From Fremontodendron californicum (lineage: Eukaryota > Streptophyta > Magnoliopsida > Malvales > Malvaceae): a stretch of DNA of 64,000 nucleotides. Below, in pieces: positions 47,513-58,478 of this stretch. The DNA lies in the NCBI GenBank assembly GCA_030761205.1, contig JAULJL010000004.1, positions 39,094,172 through 39,158,171 of the forward strand, read 5' to 3'. The translations under genes were made by a program, and so were the position numbers. Positions within the stretch are counted from its first letter, which is position 1. Each line of letters starts with the position of its first letter. The notes under the pieces were generated by a model, which saw only the letters and a program-made list of their open reading frames with translations, searched no databases and had not been told where the DNA came from.

Positions 47513-47790
47513 GATGTTTAATTTTGGTTTTGGCTGAGTAATTTAGGTTTTCATTTATGGGAAAGGTTAGTATAAATTTCTCTCGACAATGATATATTTC
47601 AAGATATTTGAATTTTACAAATTTTGATAGTATCAGATTTGATGGTAAAGGCCAAAAAATGACTATATTGAGGAATTTGTAGTTCTAAGCAAATGCAGTA
47701 ATCAAAAGAAAAAGTAAAGCATAAAAGCAGAAATCTTAAATTTGCTTCTGGTTTATGCTTTGCATTCTAAATCTTTATAATATCGGCAGA

Positions 47791-47909
47791 GATTGATGAA
47801 TTGCAGAAGAACCATTCTAAAACTATTACCTGCAGTGAGCGTCTTTCTCGATCCCTTGAAAGCCACTGCCAACAGAACCATTCTCCACTTTGTTCCATTT
47901 CCAAAGGTC
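47791..47909 (+). pseudogene. Exon-like fragment of an unknown gene
   Basis: Bounded by an acceptor-like CGGCAG and a donor-like AAAGGTCAAG. One frame reads EIDELQKNHSKTITCSERLS then RSLESHCQQNHSPLCSISK, which looks like a coiled-coil protein. A second frame is also open. I do not recognise either. It lies about 570 bp after the possible exon at 46937-47230. Confidence 0.3.
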
Positions 47910-48327
47910 AAGTTGTGGCTGCCCCTCAATTTTTTTTCAGTGAGAACTTGTAAACATGTTTACCAAATTCCCCTTTTTCTTTTAAAAATCCAGTCACATG
48001 GTACAATACGTCATAATCGAACTTGTAGCCAAAGTCATTCCCTTTACCAGCAGCCATGTTGTTAAACCTAAGAATCACCATGAAATGCATTTTATTCACA
48101 TGCTATTCTTTAAATCTTAAAAAAGGTGTTCATTACTTTTAAGAAAATTAGTCTACTTGAATCAACATAATTTGTAAAGTATTTTACTTTCTCAGATTTG
48201 CCAAGACTTAGATAAAGAAAAAGATTGCCTTTTCTTGTTTGAGCTTTTAAAGATCCATGTTATTGATTGCCTTTTTTGTTTGAGCTTGTTAAGATTCATG
48301 CTATTAATAATTATCATATATTTTATG

Positions 48328-48511
48328 CTATGTTACTCGGAGTCGGGTGTGAGTGTCGGATACGGGTATGTGTCCGACACGGGTATGTTTAATTTTTTCT
48401 AGTTTTTTCATGTACTTGGAGAGTCCTTGAAGGGTCATATCTTTATACCCATGTCCAATTATGCGTTGGACACGGGTACTTCAAGAAAAATGAAGAGTCG
48501 TAGCAACATAG
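48328..48511 (+). repeat. Copy of dispersed ~180-bp fold-back element
   Basis: It begins CTATGTTACTCGGAGTCGGG, contains TGTCCGACACGGGTATG and GTTGGACACGGGTACTTC, and ends GAAGAGTCGTAGCAACATAG. It is well preserved. Confidence 0.88.
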
Positions 48512-49015
48512 GCTCTATGAATAATGGAAATAATTTCTATTTTACTATTTATAGACAAGTCGTAGATTAATCTTGGAATGAAATACTAATAATTTTCCAT
48601 CTTTTCACCTCCCCATCATTTCTAGTTCTCTATTAAATGTATTCTTAAGAATATCAGTTGGCAGAATTGTGATCTTTTCACCTCCCCATCATTTGTTCAC
48701 TTCTTGTTCTGATTGTTTTAGAACTTTATTATATATTGTTAATTATTAGTTTATAATGTGGCAAGTACAATTTTTCACCTCCCCATTAAATGTTGTTGAT
48801 CATTTAGTCTAACTTGTTAGTAGACTTAAGTTTGTAACTATTGTTAGCGTAATACTTAGTTTTATCGAGTTTGCTAGAGTTAAATTTCATATTATAAATT
48901 ATTTAGGGCATTTTTTATTTGAAAACTCTTATTAGTTATTATTGAGTTAATTGCTTGTTCTGGTGGAAGGTCTTGAGTTCGTTCCATAGTTGGTTTCTAT
49001 TTCTTTAGAGTAAAC
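48512..49015. other. AT-rich intergenic DNA
   Basis: No gene is seen. The phrase TTTTCACCTCCCCATCATTT recurs at about 48603, 48677 and (partly) 48774, suggesting a small old duplication. Confidence 0.5.
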
Positions 49016-49209
49016 ACAAAGACAATGTAAACATTAGGCTTGCATAAGACGCTAGGTTTTCCGGGAAAAATGCTTCTCAACTTAAAAGACACTACTGAAA
49101 TTCCTATTAAAAGACAATGTAAACATTAGGCTTACATTAAGCTCGGCTCGATCAGACTTAGAGATCCTTCTCAACTTAAAAGACACTACTGAAATTCCTA
49201 TTAAAAGTA
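49016..49209 (-). repeat. Tandem ~98-bp duplication containing an inverted piece of the RPC9 leader region
   Basis: AGACAATGTAAACATTAGGC followed by CTTCTCAACTTAAAAGACAC occurs twice. The second unit extends through AGCTCGGCTCGATCAGACTT, and 49138-49209 is the reverse complement of 36947-37014 upstream of RPC9. Confidence 0.82.
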
Positions 49210-49599
49210 AGAATTTAACAATGGCCTATAATAAAATTGCTAATCCAAGTCCTTCTCAAAGTCAAATCTACATGAACAAAGCAGCTAACAATAGAAATAA
49301 TACATAGTGAAATAAATCTATTAAAGAATAAATCAGAAGAAAAAAAAAATGACCACAGCTGCCTCTGCTGGTTCGTTTGGAAGCCCCAACGGGTTCTTCA
49401 TTCAGCTGGTGTATGCAAGACCAATTTCAATCGGAAAGAAAATGAAAACGAAATTGAAAATGCCAAGACCCCATGCCAAGATTTCATTCAATGTTTGGTT
49501 GTCCGGTAACTGGATTGATGAAAGAAAATTGAAATCATAAAATTATGCACTAACTTGACCAAATGCATATATGATGAACCATGACATTTCTGGGTTGTA

Positions 49600-49720
49600 C
49601 ACAGAGATTTAAAACGCGGTTGTGGTCGCGTTTTCGGTCGCGCAACGTTTATCGCGATTGCGGATATCGCGTACGCAATAGCGTTGATTACGGTCATCGC
49701 GGTCGTGAATTTTTTTTATC
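49600..49720. repeat. CG-rich dispersed repeat
   Basis: GATTTAAAACGCGGTTGTGG is followed by repeated GTCGCG, TATCGCG and GTCATCGCGG. It stands out from an AT-rich background and resembles the CG block inserted in the lipocalin pseudogene (7700-7755, opposite strand). Confidence 0.65.
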
Positions 49721-50489
49721 TTTGCTCAACTTTCCCTAAAACAATATATTAACAACTTTTTTATAAAATATTTGAATTATTTATTACATTTTCACTCCTT
49801 AGAAAATCATAAAAACATTAAAAATTAAATATACAATAGTATTTATAATTTTAAAAAAACCTGTTAATGAAAGTAAAGAAAAAACGTAGAAAAATTTGTA
49901 GTCTTCCTTCCTTCCAAACTAATCTTTTCCTTTAAAATTAAATTTTCACAAAATTAACAATTAACACATTTTCCTATTCAAAATTCCCTTTGTCCCTCTC
50001 ATCAATTTATTTGCCTTCACCACTCATTCGGTCATTCCCTCTCAAATTTACACTTATCCCTCCACTTATTTTCAGTATTTTATTACTGAACCCAATCCCT
50101 AGTCAGAAATCTCAACCTTTTTTTTTTCATTTTCATTTCTGTAACTTCTTATTTGAACAAAGCCCCTCTTATCTCCCTCCAATAGCATCCAAACTCAATC
50201 AACCTTGTTAATATCCATCTGCCCTTCTCAAACAATGGTCAAAATAGCAGATTGCTTTCTCAAACAAGCAAATTAGCAGAACAGAGACCCATGTCTCCTC
50301 AACTTTTAGATGCAACTTTCCTTAAAAATTGACATGTCTTCTTCTGTTTGATGCTCAAAGTTGATTGTTTATGGTAATTTGTTTATTAATTATAAATCAA
50401 GGTTGTTTTTATTTGGGTATTAGACTGTTTTGTAAGAAAATTTTCTTTAGAAACTGAAACAGGGGAAAGGAACAAACTGCAACAGTCAT
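49721..50489. other. Intergenic DNA
   Basis: An open frame at 49990-50211 is CT-rich and has no recognisable feature. No gene is supported. Confidence 0.5.
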
Positions 50490-50685
50490 GGAAAAGCGGT
50501 AATAGCGGTCCGCTATCACCGCGATAGACCGCTATACCGCTTAATTGCGGCCGTTACATGCCGCTAAGTATGTGATTCAAATTCACACATGAATAGCGGT
50601 TGAATGCGGACGCGGAGGTTGGCGCTACCGCGAAATAGCGGCCGCTATACCGCTATCGGACCGCTATTTGAAACCCTGGTTGTAC
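50490..50685. repeat. GCGGTATAGCGG-type dispersed repeat
   Basis: Many copies of ATAGCGG and CCGCTAT in both orientations end at GGACCGCTATTTGAAACCCT. This is a fold-back-prone CG-rich repeat of the kind found dispersed in dicot genomes. Confidence 0.75.
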
Positions 50686-51079
50686 AAGAATACCTCCATT
50701 AAAGTACCAAACAAAGGGTTCCACAAGCAACATATGAGAAAACCATTTGTATTTCAATTGAGAATAGATATAATACAAAACCAATTAATCTATGAAAGAA
50801 TAAATTAACAGAAAGATAGAAATGAAGAACTTAGCTTTCCTCTACAAACAGAAGAATAGCCAGAAGTGAAGAACCCAAGCTTAGTTTAGGAGAAAGAGGT
50901 TGAAAGAAGAAGAAAATTTCACAGAAAAATGAGTCTGCAAATTGTAGTTATTTGGGTCTTTGAATATTTTTAGGGTTTAGGTAGGTAAAATTGTAAATAT
51001 CAAGATTCAACTTAGAATTTTCATCATTTACTTAGGTATATATATTAAATATATTTTTAAAAAATATATATTTTTTAAA

Positions 51080-51240
51080 TGAAAGGCTCCATTAGGCTCG
51101 CAAGCCTCTCGAATCACATATTAAAATACTCGAACTCAGCTCGACTCATTACCTGAGTAGCTCGAGCTTGAGCGTGCTCGATAGTAAACGAGTCAAATTC
51201 AAGTATTCATTGAGTCAAGTGCAAGTAGCTCTAGCGCTGC
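51080..51240. repeat. GCTCGA-rich degenerate repeat
   Basis: Clustered GCTCGA/CTCGAG/TCGACTC phrases (AGGCTCGCAAGCCTCTCG, AGCTCGACTC, GTAGCTCGAGCTTGAGC) form a low-complexity dispersed repeat with no coding role. Confidence 0.6.
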
Positions 51241-51277
51241 GCAAAAAATCAAGAAAAGCGATTCGAACAGTAGTGTT

Positions 51278-51608
51278 TGGTTCAATTTCGGTTCGGTTCG
51301 GTTTTTGATTCACAAGTTGAAAAACCGCAATTATTAGAACAGAGCCGAATTGTATTTTAATTAGTTTTCTTAATTATTTTATTTTTCATAATATAAAAAT
51401 AAATATTTTATTTCTAAATTAGTGAGAAAAAAAAATACTATAAAAGATAAAATTTCAGAGTTTTAAAAACCAATGAACCAACCGGTGGAACTTGGTTTGG
51501 GTCGGTTCGGTTAGAGATGTTATTCCATTCTATTTTGGTTCAACTTTAAAAAAACCAGAATATTGCATATTAACCGCATTTTTTTGTCCAAAACTGAACC
51601 GAACCGTT
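51278..51608. repeat. Fold-back element with GGTTCGGTTCGG ends
   Basis: The left end (TTTCGGTTCGGTTCGGTTTT) and the right end (AAAACTGAACCGAACCG) are inverted repeats. A GGTTTGGGTCGGTTCGG block lies inside. It resembles a small non-autonomous element. Confidence 0.65.
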
Positions 51609-53433
51609 ATCACTCCTAAGTAGCTCACAAGTAGCTTGACTTGTTTACATCCCTAAATGATAAAACACCTTGTAATGAAAGTAAAACAAGATCAATATTT
51701 CCTTGTCCAAAAGTAAGTAGTAACAGTTAGGTTATATCAATTTAATGCACAGAAAAAAAAGAAAAACAAACTTCATGCTGCCATAAACAAACAAATGCAT
51801 AAAAATAAAAGCCCCTTCAACCAAAGTTTCTTTCATTACAAAGAAAAGGGATAGCTTAAAATTTTATAATTTCTCTCAAAAAGAGGATAAAAAAGATGTC
51901 ATATGTACAAAAAATAATTTGATCACATAAAGAATTCAACTTTGGCTTTTTAATCATTCCTCTTTATAAATATAAGCAAATACCTCAACTGAACCTTAGC
52001 ACTAGCCATTGAAAAACTTAAAATTAATCACAAAGACACTAACTTGAAAAGATAAAAAAAAAAAAAAACTTGTATAAAATTCATACATATTAGAATGAAA
52101 GCAAAATAAAAGAGATAGAGAAATACCCAAAACGAAATTTAAAAGTACATAAACAAAATTTTAAAGTCCCATAATTTTATATGCCTATGGACTTTATTTT
52201 AGATTAAAAGAAGATAATTGTAACAAAGAAATTTTACTAAGAAGAAGAATAGTCAGGAATGAGAAAGAAAAGCGTTTCTAGTACCCTTATGGGAGTAAAA
52301 ACTGTAAACAAAACATCCTCGTCAGTGGTGGTAGGCGTTATGAGTGGTGATGGTGGCACCGCCTACAAAGACCGCAAAGAAGTTCTTGACAATGTGGAAT
52401 GTGGAGAAGAAAAGGTGTGGCTCTGTTTTAGGCTTTTAGTTTTACTTGCTGGTGGACTACCAGATATTGCATAGATTTTGGACTTGATTATAGACCCATG
52501 TTTAGCCTAATATTACGCTTAACCAATGGCTAGATTAAAGTCCAAAACTAAGAAAATAACATAATTTTAACAAACTGAAGTGTGATTATTGCTTAGTTAT
52601 ATTATTCAATTTTCTTTTCCAATATTTTTTAAAAATAAGTGCGTTTAATACACACAAAAAATTGATATATTTTAGATAAATTCTAAGCATTTAGGTAAAG
52701 TTATTTTATATTCTTTTTATCAAGTAAACCATATCTAAAAAAAGGATTTTTGCATTTCAGAAAGTTTTCCATGGAAAATCAAAATAAAAGAACATGTCAA
52801 AGAATATATTATATATACTATAAAAATTATATCTGTTTTATATAACATGATTTTTGCATTTCAGTGCGTATATTATATATACTAAAAAATTATATATATT
52901 AAAATTATGCTCATGAATAAATTATAATATCTGTTTTTACAATATTAAATTAAAAATAATTAATAAAAAGGTGAGTGGAACAATGTCAAACGGTTATAAA
53001 TATAACCAACATCCATTAAAGTGGATATTTTCAACATCTGCACTCTGTCCCGCACCATTATCATTCCTAGCACAAATCTTTGAGTTAAAACTTTAAAAGT
53101 CACTAAAATCTTTTTTCTTTTTTGTATAAAGAGTTAGCCAAAACTTATATTAGAATTACAAGTAATCAAGGTAAGCTCTTGACAGCGAAAACGGATCCTC
53201 TATGTTATAAACGAAATATTCAATTTTTACCAACTCAATCAACTTCCCTTGACTAAAATCCATTTTCTTATAGTGATATATATACATGAGATTTGAATGG
53301 AGATACTTGATTCGATTAATAAGAACCATGACAACTGATTTTATTTATGTGAAGACTAAAGACTTAAGTGACAAAAGAGATAGCCATGCCCTGTGGTAGC
53401 TAGGATTGAAGGAGTGTTTTAATTTTCTTCATA
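51609..53433. other. Intergenic DNA upstream of RPS12
   Basis: Mostly AT-rich. An open frame at 52259-52474 (71 codons) has no recognisable family. Just before the RPS12 leader there is no obvious ribosomal-protein promoter motif (TGGGCY or AAACCCTA), unlike the partial copy at 61.35-61.47 kb. Confidence 0.5.
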
Positions 53434-54127
53434 CCTAGAGTCAGGAATGAACAAACTCTTGAGGTTCGCCGCCGCTCATTTTCTTCTGTTTAGCTTTCAG
53501 TGTTATATTAGCTGAAATATCTGCTTGGTTGACTTTGTTTTTTTCTCTTTTGCTACCAGGAAGTAGAACCTCCGATCGCAAATTCAGCACAAAAAATGTC
53601 AGGGTAAGTGACAACTTATTCCTCTGTAAAGGTTCAAAGCCATGTTTACTAGAATATCAGTGGTATTTCCATGAAACTTGATCTGGTTGTTGGGTTTGTT
53701 TTATTATCTCTATGTTACTTCAACTTGCTTGCATTTTCACTATATAGACTTTGAGTTTTGTTTGCTTTAGTGTGGAATAAATTGCTATGGTATTTACTGT
53801 ATGCTAATATAGGTTGCACGGTGTTTTGTTTGAGATAATTTGTCTACTTGTTTGAATTGTTGTTTGCGTTTTTCTATATTTGTTAGAAATACGAAATATC
53901 TTAAGTTTGTTGTACTGGGTATTTGTTTTTGCATTGTTTGAATTGTTGTTTGCGTTTTTCTAGATTTGTTAGAAATACGAAGTATCTTAAGGTTGTTGTA
54001 CTGGGTATTTGTTTTTGCATTGATAGGAGTTAGAGAAAGTATTTTCATTGTGCCCCATCTTGAGATTAAGTCTTATTGGATTTCCATTTTTTCATTTGCC
54101 CTTTTCGCTGCTTCATAAACCATCATT
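53434..54127 (+). repeat. Duplicated block: RPS12 leader, first exon and part of intron 1 (copy 1)
   Basis: From CTAGAGTCAGGAATGAACAA to CCATCATTTTC it matches 61467-62159 with only a handful of single-base differences. An internal near-duplicate of about 90 bp (TTTGAATTGTTGTTTGCGTT, at 53850 and 53937) exists in both copies. Confidence 0.93.
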
Positions 54128-55187
54128 TTCTCCCCTAACCTTTGTTTCTTTGAAATATTTCATCACTATTAGGTTTTTATTCTGTCTGCTTGTATTTATG
54201 CCGTGCTCTTGCCTATTGCTTTTGCAGAGAAGAAGTTGCAGTTGCCCAACCTGAGGCACCAGCTACTCTTGGTGAGCCAATGGACATCAACACAGCCTTG
54301 CCCCTTGTGGTGAGGAAGTCGCAAGCTCATGGTGGGCTTGCACATGGCTTACACGAAGCTGCCAAGGCAATTGAAAAGCACAACGCACATCTTTGTGTTA
54401 TAGCCGATGACTGTGACCAGCCAGATTATGTTAAGCTGGTCAAGGCACTCTGTGCCGACCACAATGTTAAAGTACTACAGGCGCCTAGTGCAAAAACTCT
54501 TGGCGAGTGGGCTGGTGTAAGTGACATTTTATTAGTCATTTGTGTTGCATTTCAGGACATGCTGAGGATACCATCTGATGTTTTAATTTCATGCTTGTTC
54601 CCAATATATTGAGTTGTGCTTAGTTTTGGAAGATATCTGCTATATCTTCCTTATGAAATTTGTATCAATCTGTTTGTCTTAAGACTTTTTTAACCAATGA
54701 ACTTGTGTGTTTGTACGACATGAAACGGCAGTTATTTCTCCCCTCTCTCTTATGCGCTCCCAAACAAACTCCTTTGACTATGTAACATGTTCCTCAATGA
54801 ATATTACTACATGTTACACTGCCCAATTGAAAGAGACTACTATTGCTTGAAATGCTAATTGTGCTTCACCTCTGCATGCAGTTGTGTAAGATAGATTCTG
54901 AAGGGAAAGCACGGAAGGTAGTTGGTTGCTCTTGTGTAGTTGTGAAGGTATGAGCATATACATGGAAGTACATTCTCGTCTACTTCAACTATATTTGTTT
55001 CATCAATCCATTTTCTTTCTTTTCACCTTATTTTCATTTTAGATCTGTTCTATTGTCAAGCAATATTTAGAAAATTTAGCAATGCATGTTCTGAATTTAT
55101 GATTCTTGGGATTTATTACTCTTTTTCCTGCAGGATTATGGCGAACAACACGAGGCTGTTGAAGTTGTTCAGCAGCAGAAAGATTAA
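53596..55187 (+). CDS. RPS12: 40S ribosomal protein S12 (eS12)
   Basis: Exons 53596-53603 (8 nt), 54228-54516, 54882-54947 and 55134-55187 join in frame, giving 138 residues, close to the 140-144 of other plant eS12 proteins. The first exon supplies only ATG TCA GG. The protein continues EEVAVAQPEAPATLGEPMD, ALPLVVRKSQAHGGLAHGLH, HLCVIADDCDQPDYVKLV, ALCADHNVKVL, LCKIDSEGKARKVVGCSCVV and ends YGEQHEAVEVVQQQKD. This is the L7Ae-like fold of eS12 in the small ribosomal subunit. A leader intron upstream of the ATG is suggested by CTACCAG at about 53560. The 5' end of this gene is duplicated at 61.47-62.16 kb. Confidence 0.96.
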
Positions 55188-57860
55188 GGCATTAAGCAAA
55201 GAGGATGGTTTCTTTGGTAGAGTCAGAGTTTTTTTCTTTTGGTCATTCATGATATTTAGTAAATGACAGTAATTTGCTTGAGCATTTTTGTTTTTTCAAA
55301 ACTGAACTGCTTGGTGTTTCTTATGTGCTACCTTTTTCTGTTTAAATTATGTGCTTAGGACGTGGCAAACCATTTGGAAATCCAACAATTTTATCTGATG
55401 TTTCTGCCTTTATCACCTCTCTCAAAATACTAAGTACTAGTTTGAGTTTGGCTTTTAATGGGGGCTAGGGCCTTGTTAAGTTCGATGCAAGATGTCTGAT
55501 TTTCTCGACATTACAATCAGGGTGGACTGGCTTGACTGAAATCATTCATGGGATTGTGGTGAAGAATTTTTAAACGAGTTTGACATTGTATTTGGGTCTC
55601 CAAAATCTGTCTTAATATAAATCGATTCCCTTTAGTATTTTAAGTCGAGCTTTTTCAACTTGAAGCTTGTTTCCCTTTAGACAACAATCTTGGATGTATT
55701 ATTGTATTGGCTAGAAATATTTGAATGGTTGGTGTATTTCAAGTAGCAAAGTGCTATGTAGAAGGGAGAGGATTTCTGCGTTTTTGTCACCAAAGCAATT
55801 GGTTAATAGTAATACAATAGCCAATACAAATAACAGGGATTGCAGTGGCATTAAGCAAATGCCAATTCAGCAGGTTAAATGCAACTATCGGGCGAGACAG
55901 TAACTGCAAATGCAATGTAATATAATCAATGGTAATTGTTTGATGGGGCTTTTAGCTTTTATAACTGAAAGGGAATTGGGGGGAGGGGGGTTCAGGTCCA
56001 TTAATATGAATGGATTAAGTGAAGTGGGTCAATCGGCTTTATTAGCATGGTTAGCTCTTGTGGTCCATGGAAACTGAGCCATCATTCAGACATCTACCAC
56101 CTACTCTAGTTTTTGTGGCTTGTATGATAAGTTGATCCTACACCATGCAGCCAACAAGGTTTATCAACCACTACTATGATTTCAAGCCTCCCGCTTTCAT
56201 GTTCCAGCTATCTCTTCCATGATTAAGGCTTAAAGCTTTCAGTTTGAAATTTGGTGTTTATTTATTTTTATTTTTTTGATTGAACAATTTAGGAAATTTC
56301 ACCAGCTATTGTAGCATCCACAATTAGCAGATGCTCATGGATTTCTTAAACAGGACATTTTTTTTTTAATTATTATTTTAAGGAATAGATAAATTAAACG
56401 TGTTAAAAAAGAACATTCATCCACTGCAAAAACTGGGTTTGAAGTGCTGTTGAACTCCCAACTGGGTGAGGGGGAGACTTGGGCATAGCAGTTTTATGCA
56501 GGGATGATTACTGGGTATGGCAATAGGCATGGCAATGGTGAGGATAACAGTTGCAGGGTATGATGCTTCGCTTTTTTTTTTTATTTTTTTTTTATTTTTA
56601 AGTATTTATGTTCGATATCCGTGTTCGACGTATCTCTATGAGGATATGATCCTCCAAGGATCCTCCAAATACATGAAAATTTTAAAAAAAAATTGAACAT
56701 ACCCGTATCGAACATTCACACCCAAGTCCGAGTGACATAGATTGCAGGTAAAAGGATGCCATTCATAAGGATAAACCGACCAACTTATTAATTACAATTT
56801 AATCAGTTTTGTAGCTGTCTACAACTTTCATCATGTTTCACATGTCAGATAAAATTCTTAGCATGCATGCAAATATTCCATGCAATTGGAAAGGTATTGA
56901 AAATCATTTGCTCCTTTAGCACTAATTTCCATGCAATCTTCTGATAAGAATTCTGAAGGAGGTTTAAAATGAAAAGAAGATGCAAGTATCATTAGCAAGT
57001 CAATATCACTTTCCACCAATTTATGACTAAAAAGGAAATCTTTCAGCAGATCCAATTTGGCTTAACTCTTCTATAATCAGATAATGTTTGAGTGTTATTA
57101 ACTCAATTTTTGTACCATTAATAACCCAAAAATTTATAGCTTCTATAATCTGATTTTGTAACAAGTTTGACATCTATGTTAAAGGGAAATGGGAGCATTT
57201 ATATAGATAAGAAACTACCATTTGTTTCTGATAGCTGCATATCAGCTGAACCAATTAATTTCCAAGGTAACTTTTTACATTGAGGCACATTTTTTTGTGT
57301 GTGACTGATTTGCAAGCAACCACGGTTTTGTTTAGAAAACAAGACTAATTTCAGGTTCCACTTTTGTAGGTGCAAATGCTTACTTTCTCACGTTATACCA
57401 TTATATAAAACCCCTAGATTTGCCTAACTTAAGCACTAGGCAAGTACTGCAATTCAATGTTACAAACAGAGTTTAGAAAGTAGTAAATGCAAACACATTA
57501 TTAAAACCAGCTTGAACTCATCTCTCTGACTTGATAAAATCATGAAGTCAAGTCACTGTAAAACACAAGAAATTAAATCAAACAGTATCAGTATCTACAT
57601 TCATTTCTGCAATTTTTGGTGCAGGGTAAATGAGGAGTAAAAACCAAAAGAAGAGCTGAGTCCAAGTGGAATTAACAGGAAAATCGAGGCCAACTAACGT
57701 TTTAACTTGTAAGCTATTGAGTGGTCAGCAAGAATGAATTTGCGAGAAGAAAAAAGTTAGAACCATTTACTTCAAACTTGGCACAATGTGAACCACCTAA
57801 ACCAAACTATTTTGTCCGATGTAGTTGCAATCAAAGGCAAGGCGTGGCTCACCTTCTCCC
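55188..57860. other. RPS12 3' flank and intergenic DNA
   Basis: No gene is recognised. The minus-strand frame at 56858-57055 (FLFSHKLVESDIDLLMIL..., 65 codons) has protein-like composition but no start context or homologue I know. It could be an old exon. One copy of the dispersed fold-back is listed separately. Confidence 0.45.
56600..56740 (-). repeat. Copy of dispersed fold-back element
   Basis: It ends CACCCAAGTCCGAGTGACATAG, matching the inverted terminus of the other copies, with GATCCTCCAAATACATGAAAA and ATACCCGTATCGAACATTC inside. The 5' end is worn. Confidence 0.7.
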
Positions 57861-58024
57861 TATATATAAAAGTATATAACATAAAACTCACACCAGACAC
57901 TCACTGCCTCACCTTTCACTCTATCCTCCACACTCTCTTTTTCTTTGTTTTTTGCTCTTGGAGTGAGGAAATCCAAGGAAACAAATAGATTTCTTTTGTT
58001 GGGTGAGTGAGTTTCTTTTTTATA
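57861..58024 (+). promoter_or_regulatory. GAPN: GAPN TATA box and 5' leader
   Basis: CTCCCTATATATAAAAG (TATA at 57861-57870) is followed by a CT-rich leader (CACTCACTGCCTCACCTTTC) and the GAPN start codon at 58025. The spacing is normal for a plant TATA promoter. Confidence 0.65.
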
Positions 58025-58169
58025 ATGGCTGGGACTGGAGTGTTTGCAGAGATATTGGATGGAGATGTTTACAAGTACTATGCAGATGGAGAATGGAAGA
58101 ACTCTTCTTCTGGAAAAACTGTTGCTATTATCAACCCAACAACCAGAAAAACTCAGTACAAGGTTCAAG
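58025..58169 (+). pseudogene. GAPN: First exon of NADP-dependent non-phosphorylating GAPDH, orphaned
   Basis: MAGTGVFAEILDGDVYKYYA then DGEWKNSSSGKTVAIINPTT and RKTQYKVQ is the N-terminus of plant GAPN (cytosolic aldehyde dehydrogenase family, oxidising glyceraldehyde-3-phosphate to 3-phosphoglycerate with NADP). The exon ends in phase 1 at CAAG|GTTAAC, which fits the known Ala-Cys-Thr continuation. No later GAPN exon is found in the following 5.8 kb. About 310 bp into the intron the sequence turns into inverted tandem-repeat units. Either the intron is very large or the gene has been cut. Promoter and start are intact. Confidence 0.82.
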
Positions 58170-58210
58170 GTTAACCAGCTAAACTTGTAAAATCACTGTA
58201 TTCTGCTAAT

Positions 58211-58238
58211 CAAGTAATCATATATATATATATATATG
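58211..58238. repeat. (AT)n microsatellite
   Basis: A run of AT dinucleotides in the GAPN intron side. Confidence 0.8.
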
Positions 58239-58478
58239 CATTCTCTCGTTTAAGGAATTTTCTCATCAAGTTTTGCTTTACTGTAGAAAGATTTGAGTGT
58301 TTCCTTTTTAGTCAGCTGATGTTTATATACTTTTGAAACTCTGCTTACTTTTTGTGATAAATCGACTACTTTGTTGTTTTTTGTGGTGATCTAGATTATC
58401 AAGGTGATATAGTTATGTAATATGCAGGATAGAGCCGTATACAGCCTTAGAGACCAGACTTTAACTAGCCCAAATAAT

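Noticed and set aside
52259..52474. 71-codon ORF MRKKSVSSTL...
   Set aside because: No recognisable domain, splice context or repeat support. Kept only as a remark in the intergenic entry.
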